NCBI GenBank assembly: GCA_946999385.1
Contig: CAMQCZ010000035.1
Span: 1-10,258 of the forward strand
Source of the DNA: an uncultured Lachnoanaerobaculum sp.
Lineage (GTDB): Bacteria; Bacillota; Clostridia; Lachnospirales; Lachnospiraceae
Direction of reading: 5' to 3'
Length of the DNA stretch: 10,258 nt
Under the pieces are notes generated by a model. The model had not been told where the DNA came from and did no database searches. It saw only the letters and a program-made list of their open reading frames with translations. Positions 7,535 through 10,258 of the stretch are shown piece after piece; the stretch's first letter is position 1, and each line of letters opens with the position of its first letter. Both the position numbers and the translations under genes were made by a program.

Positions 7535-8458
7535 ATGCAATATATATTATTGGTTGTAGGCTTTATATTATTAATTAAAGGAGCTGATTTTTTTGTAGAG
7601 GGTGCGGCAAGCATTGCCGGAATTTTAAAAATCTCAGGTCTTATTATAGGACTTACAATAGTTGCATTTGGGACATCTACACCTGAAGCTTCTGTAAGTA
7701 TTGCAGCCGCAATAAATGGAAATAATGGAATAGCACTTGGTAATGTAATAGGATCAAATTTGTTTAATTTATTAGTTATTTTAGGTGCTTGCACTTTGTT
7801 TAATACACTTGATATAGATAAAAATTTATTGAAAAAGGATTATACATATTCAATGCTTATAACTCTAATTCTAGGAATATTAAGTTTTACGGGTAATGAT
7901 ATAAGCAGAACTGATGCTATTATTTTACTTTTATTATTTGCTTTTTTCTTATTTTATACTATAAGCTCAGCTTTAAAAAATAGAGACTTAGAAGAAGATA
8001 GATATAAAATACTTCCTATTTATTTGTCTATAATTTATGTAGTAGCCGGGCTGATTGCTATAATATTCGGTGGAAATATAGTTGTTAAGTCCGCAACGAC
8101 TATAGCCGGACAATTTGGATTATCAGATAATTTTATTGGACTTACAATAGTTGCAATAGGAACATCTTTACCTGAGCTTGTAACGAGCTTGGTTGCAACA
8201 AAAAAAGGAGAAAATGGAATTGCAATAGGAAATATAGTTGGTTCAAATATTTTTAATATTATATTTATTTTGGGTATGTCAGCAACTATAAATCCAATAG
8301 CTACAAATTTATTTTCACTTTACGATATAATCTTTTTATTATTTGTAAGCCTTATTGTATGGATATTTGCCGGTAACGATGGGAAATTAAAAAAAAGAGA
8401 AGGTATTTTTATGATTATATTGTATATTATCTATACAATATATATAAGCTTAAGATAA
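7535..8458 (+). CDS. Calcium/sodium antiporter (CaCA family, YrbG-like)
   Basis: A 307-residue integral membrane exchanger, the usual length for the YrbG/NCX_Mj branch. The two inverted alpha repeats are plain: GLTIVAFGTSTPEASVSIAA ending in IALGNVIGSNLFN (about 39-78), and GLTIVAIGTSLPELVTSLVA ending in IAIGNIVGSNIFN (about 202-241). The acidic residue of each GTSxPE, together with neighbouring Thr/Ser and the GNxxGSN Asn/Ser residues, forms the cation sites in the family. About ten TM segments are expected in two 5-TM halves, with a charged loop (LKNRDLEEDRYK) between them. Known members swap Na+ for Ca2+, usually exporting Ca2+. The start ATG 7535 follows AAGGAGAGG (7524-7532) closely. It is the last gene of the lipoprotein/MBL cluster; a functional link to the Ca2+ or metal need of the MBL enzyme is conjecture. 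Confidence 0.95.
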   Translation: MQYILLVVGFILLIKGADFFVEGAASIAGILKISGLIIGLTIVAFGTSTPEASVSIAAAINGNNGIALGNVIGSNLFNLLVILGACTLFNTLDIDKNLLKKDYTYSMLITLILGILSFTGNDISRTDAIILLLLFAFFLFYTISSALKNRDLEEDRYKILPIYLSIIYVVAGLIAIIFGGNIVVKSATTIAGQFGLSDNFIGLTIVAIGTSLPELVTSLVATKKGENGIAIGNIVGSNIFNIIFILGMSATINPIATNLFSLYDIIFLLFVSLIVWIFAGNDGKLKKREGIFMIILYIIYTIYISLR

Positions 8459-8493
8459 TAATTGAATATAATTTGAATATTAAAAAGGGAGGA

Positions 8494-8516
8494 GAGCCGA
8501 TACTTAGTATCGGCTC
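8494..8516 (+). terminator. GC-rich hairpin after the exchanger gene (possible terminator)
   Basis: A perfect 10-bp stem, GAGCCGATAC (8494-8503) and GTATCGGCTC (8507-8516), with a TTA loop, 35 bp after the exchanger stop. It is the most stable hairpin in the gap, but the next bases are CGGTATTATG, not a T-run, so it is not a textbook intrinsic terminator. It is immediately preceded by the Shine-Dalgarno-like AAAGGGAGGAG (8484-8494). It may instead be an mRNA 3'-end stabiliser or control translation of something downstream. Confidence 0.45.
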
Positions 8517-8828
8517 CGGTATTATGAAAAAAATCTTATATTTTTAGTATAAATGAGATATACGCTCTCACTTATATTTTAGATTATATATTTAAATAAT
8601 GGCTATTGTTTGTTTTTTATGTAAAGTTATTTTAAAATGATTGTTAATAAATTATGAATAATCGCCCTTTATTTTTAGTAGAATAATAGCCTTCCTGGAA
8701 ATTTTTTTGTTTAGATAAAGCCTTATAAAAATTAAAAATAAAGTGTAAATATAGACAATGACAGTAGCTTTTTTAATATTCAAGATGAGATAAGCTAAAT
8801 ATCAAGCTGATATATTTCTTGGCTTTTG
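8517..8828. other. AT-rich intergenic gap, no gene recognised
   Basis: The gap is rich in stops on both strands and holds no recognisable protein or RNA gene. It contains a weaker hairpin (8546-8558 with 8566-8578, one mismatch and one G-T pair, loop TATACGC) followed by TT, which could end transcription of the exchanger cluster. A 7-codon frame, MKKILYF, runs from 8524 to 8547. A 7-bp inverted pair GGCTATT/AATAGCC spans roughly 8601-8692. The stretch may be a decayed gene or the join between core chromosome and the restriction-modification locus. Confidence 0.4.
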
Positions 8829-8857
8829 TTGATTGTGATATTGCTTTATGATAAAAT
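8829..8857 (+). promoter_or_regulatory. Probable hsdS promoter (extended -10)
   Basis: TTGATT (8829-8834), a 17-bp spacer and TAAAAT (8852-8857) preceded by TGA, giving an extended -10. It lies about 78 bp before the chosen hsdS start. Together with the hairpins upstream it suggests hsdS is transcribed on its own rather than from an upstream hsdM. Confidence 0.5.
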
Positions 8858-8934
8858 TTTACACAAAAACTTATTAAAAGATTTAGGAATATATTATAAA
8901 AATAAATCAAGATTTTATAATGAATGGTGGATAT

Positions 8935-10258
<1,324 letters not shown>

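Noticed and set aside
7510..7794. Minus-strand open frame of 94 codons
   Set aside because: It is antisense to the first alpha repeat of the CaCA exchanger and has no independent support.

Overview
The window is AT-rich DNA with A/T-ending codons, strong AGGAGG-type ribosome binding sites, TTGACA/TATAAT promoters and short intrinsic terminators. With a YtrA-type GntR regulator, ClpB and a lipoprotein, this points to a low-GC Gram-positive anaerobe (Clostridia/Tissierellia-like Bacillota). That placement is inference; no taxonomic marker gene is present.

Layout. (1) 1-180, minus strand: the N-terminal 60 codons of a PHP-domain metal-dependent phosphoesterase. Its promoter lies back to back with that of the next operon. 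(2) 249-3092: a three-gene operon of YtrA-like GntR repressor (TTG start), ABC ATPase and 10-TM ABC-2-type permease. The genes overlap, and the operon ends at a clean terminator. The leader carries three TACARTTAA repeats and an inverted repeat placed like a repressor operator. (3) 3104-5835: a monocistronic clpB disaggregase gene with a near-consensus extended -10 promoter and its own terminator. (4) About 5884-8458: a tight three-gene cluster of unknown lipoprotein, exported ComEC-like metallo-beta-lactamase-fold protein and Na+/Ca2+ (CaCA) exchanger. All three are predicted to act at or outside the membrane. (5) 8459-8934: a long AT-rich gap holding a GC-rich hairpin, a weaker hairpin and a promoter. 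(6) 8935-10258: a type I restriction-modification specificity gene (hsdS) with two target recognition domains, running off the window.

The most notable feature is hsdS. It has three in-frame 12-bp repeats (QELQ) in the central spacer, the position where repeat number is known to reset target spacing in EcoR124-type enzymes. It then ends in at least 13 perfect copies of the tetranucleotide AGAC (peptide RQTD) running to the last base of the window. All three frames of that tract are open, so slippage would change the downstream frame. This looks like a phase-variable type I system with two separate repeat-based switches. No hsdM or hsdR precedes it within the window.

Regions 2 to 4 look like ordinary chromosome; region 6 is the accessory part.
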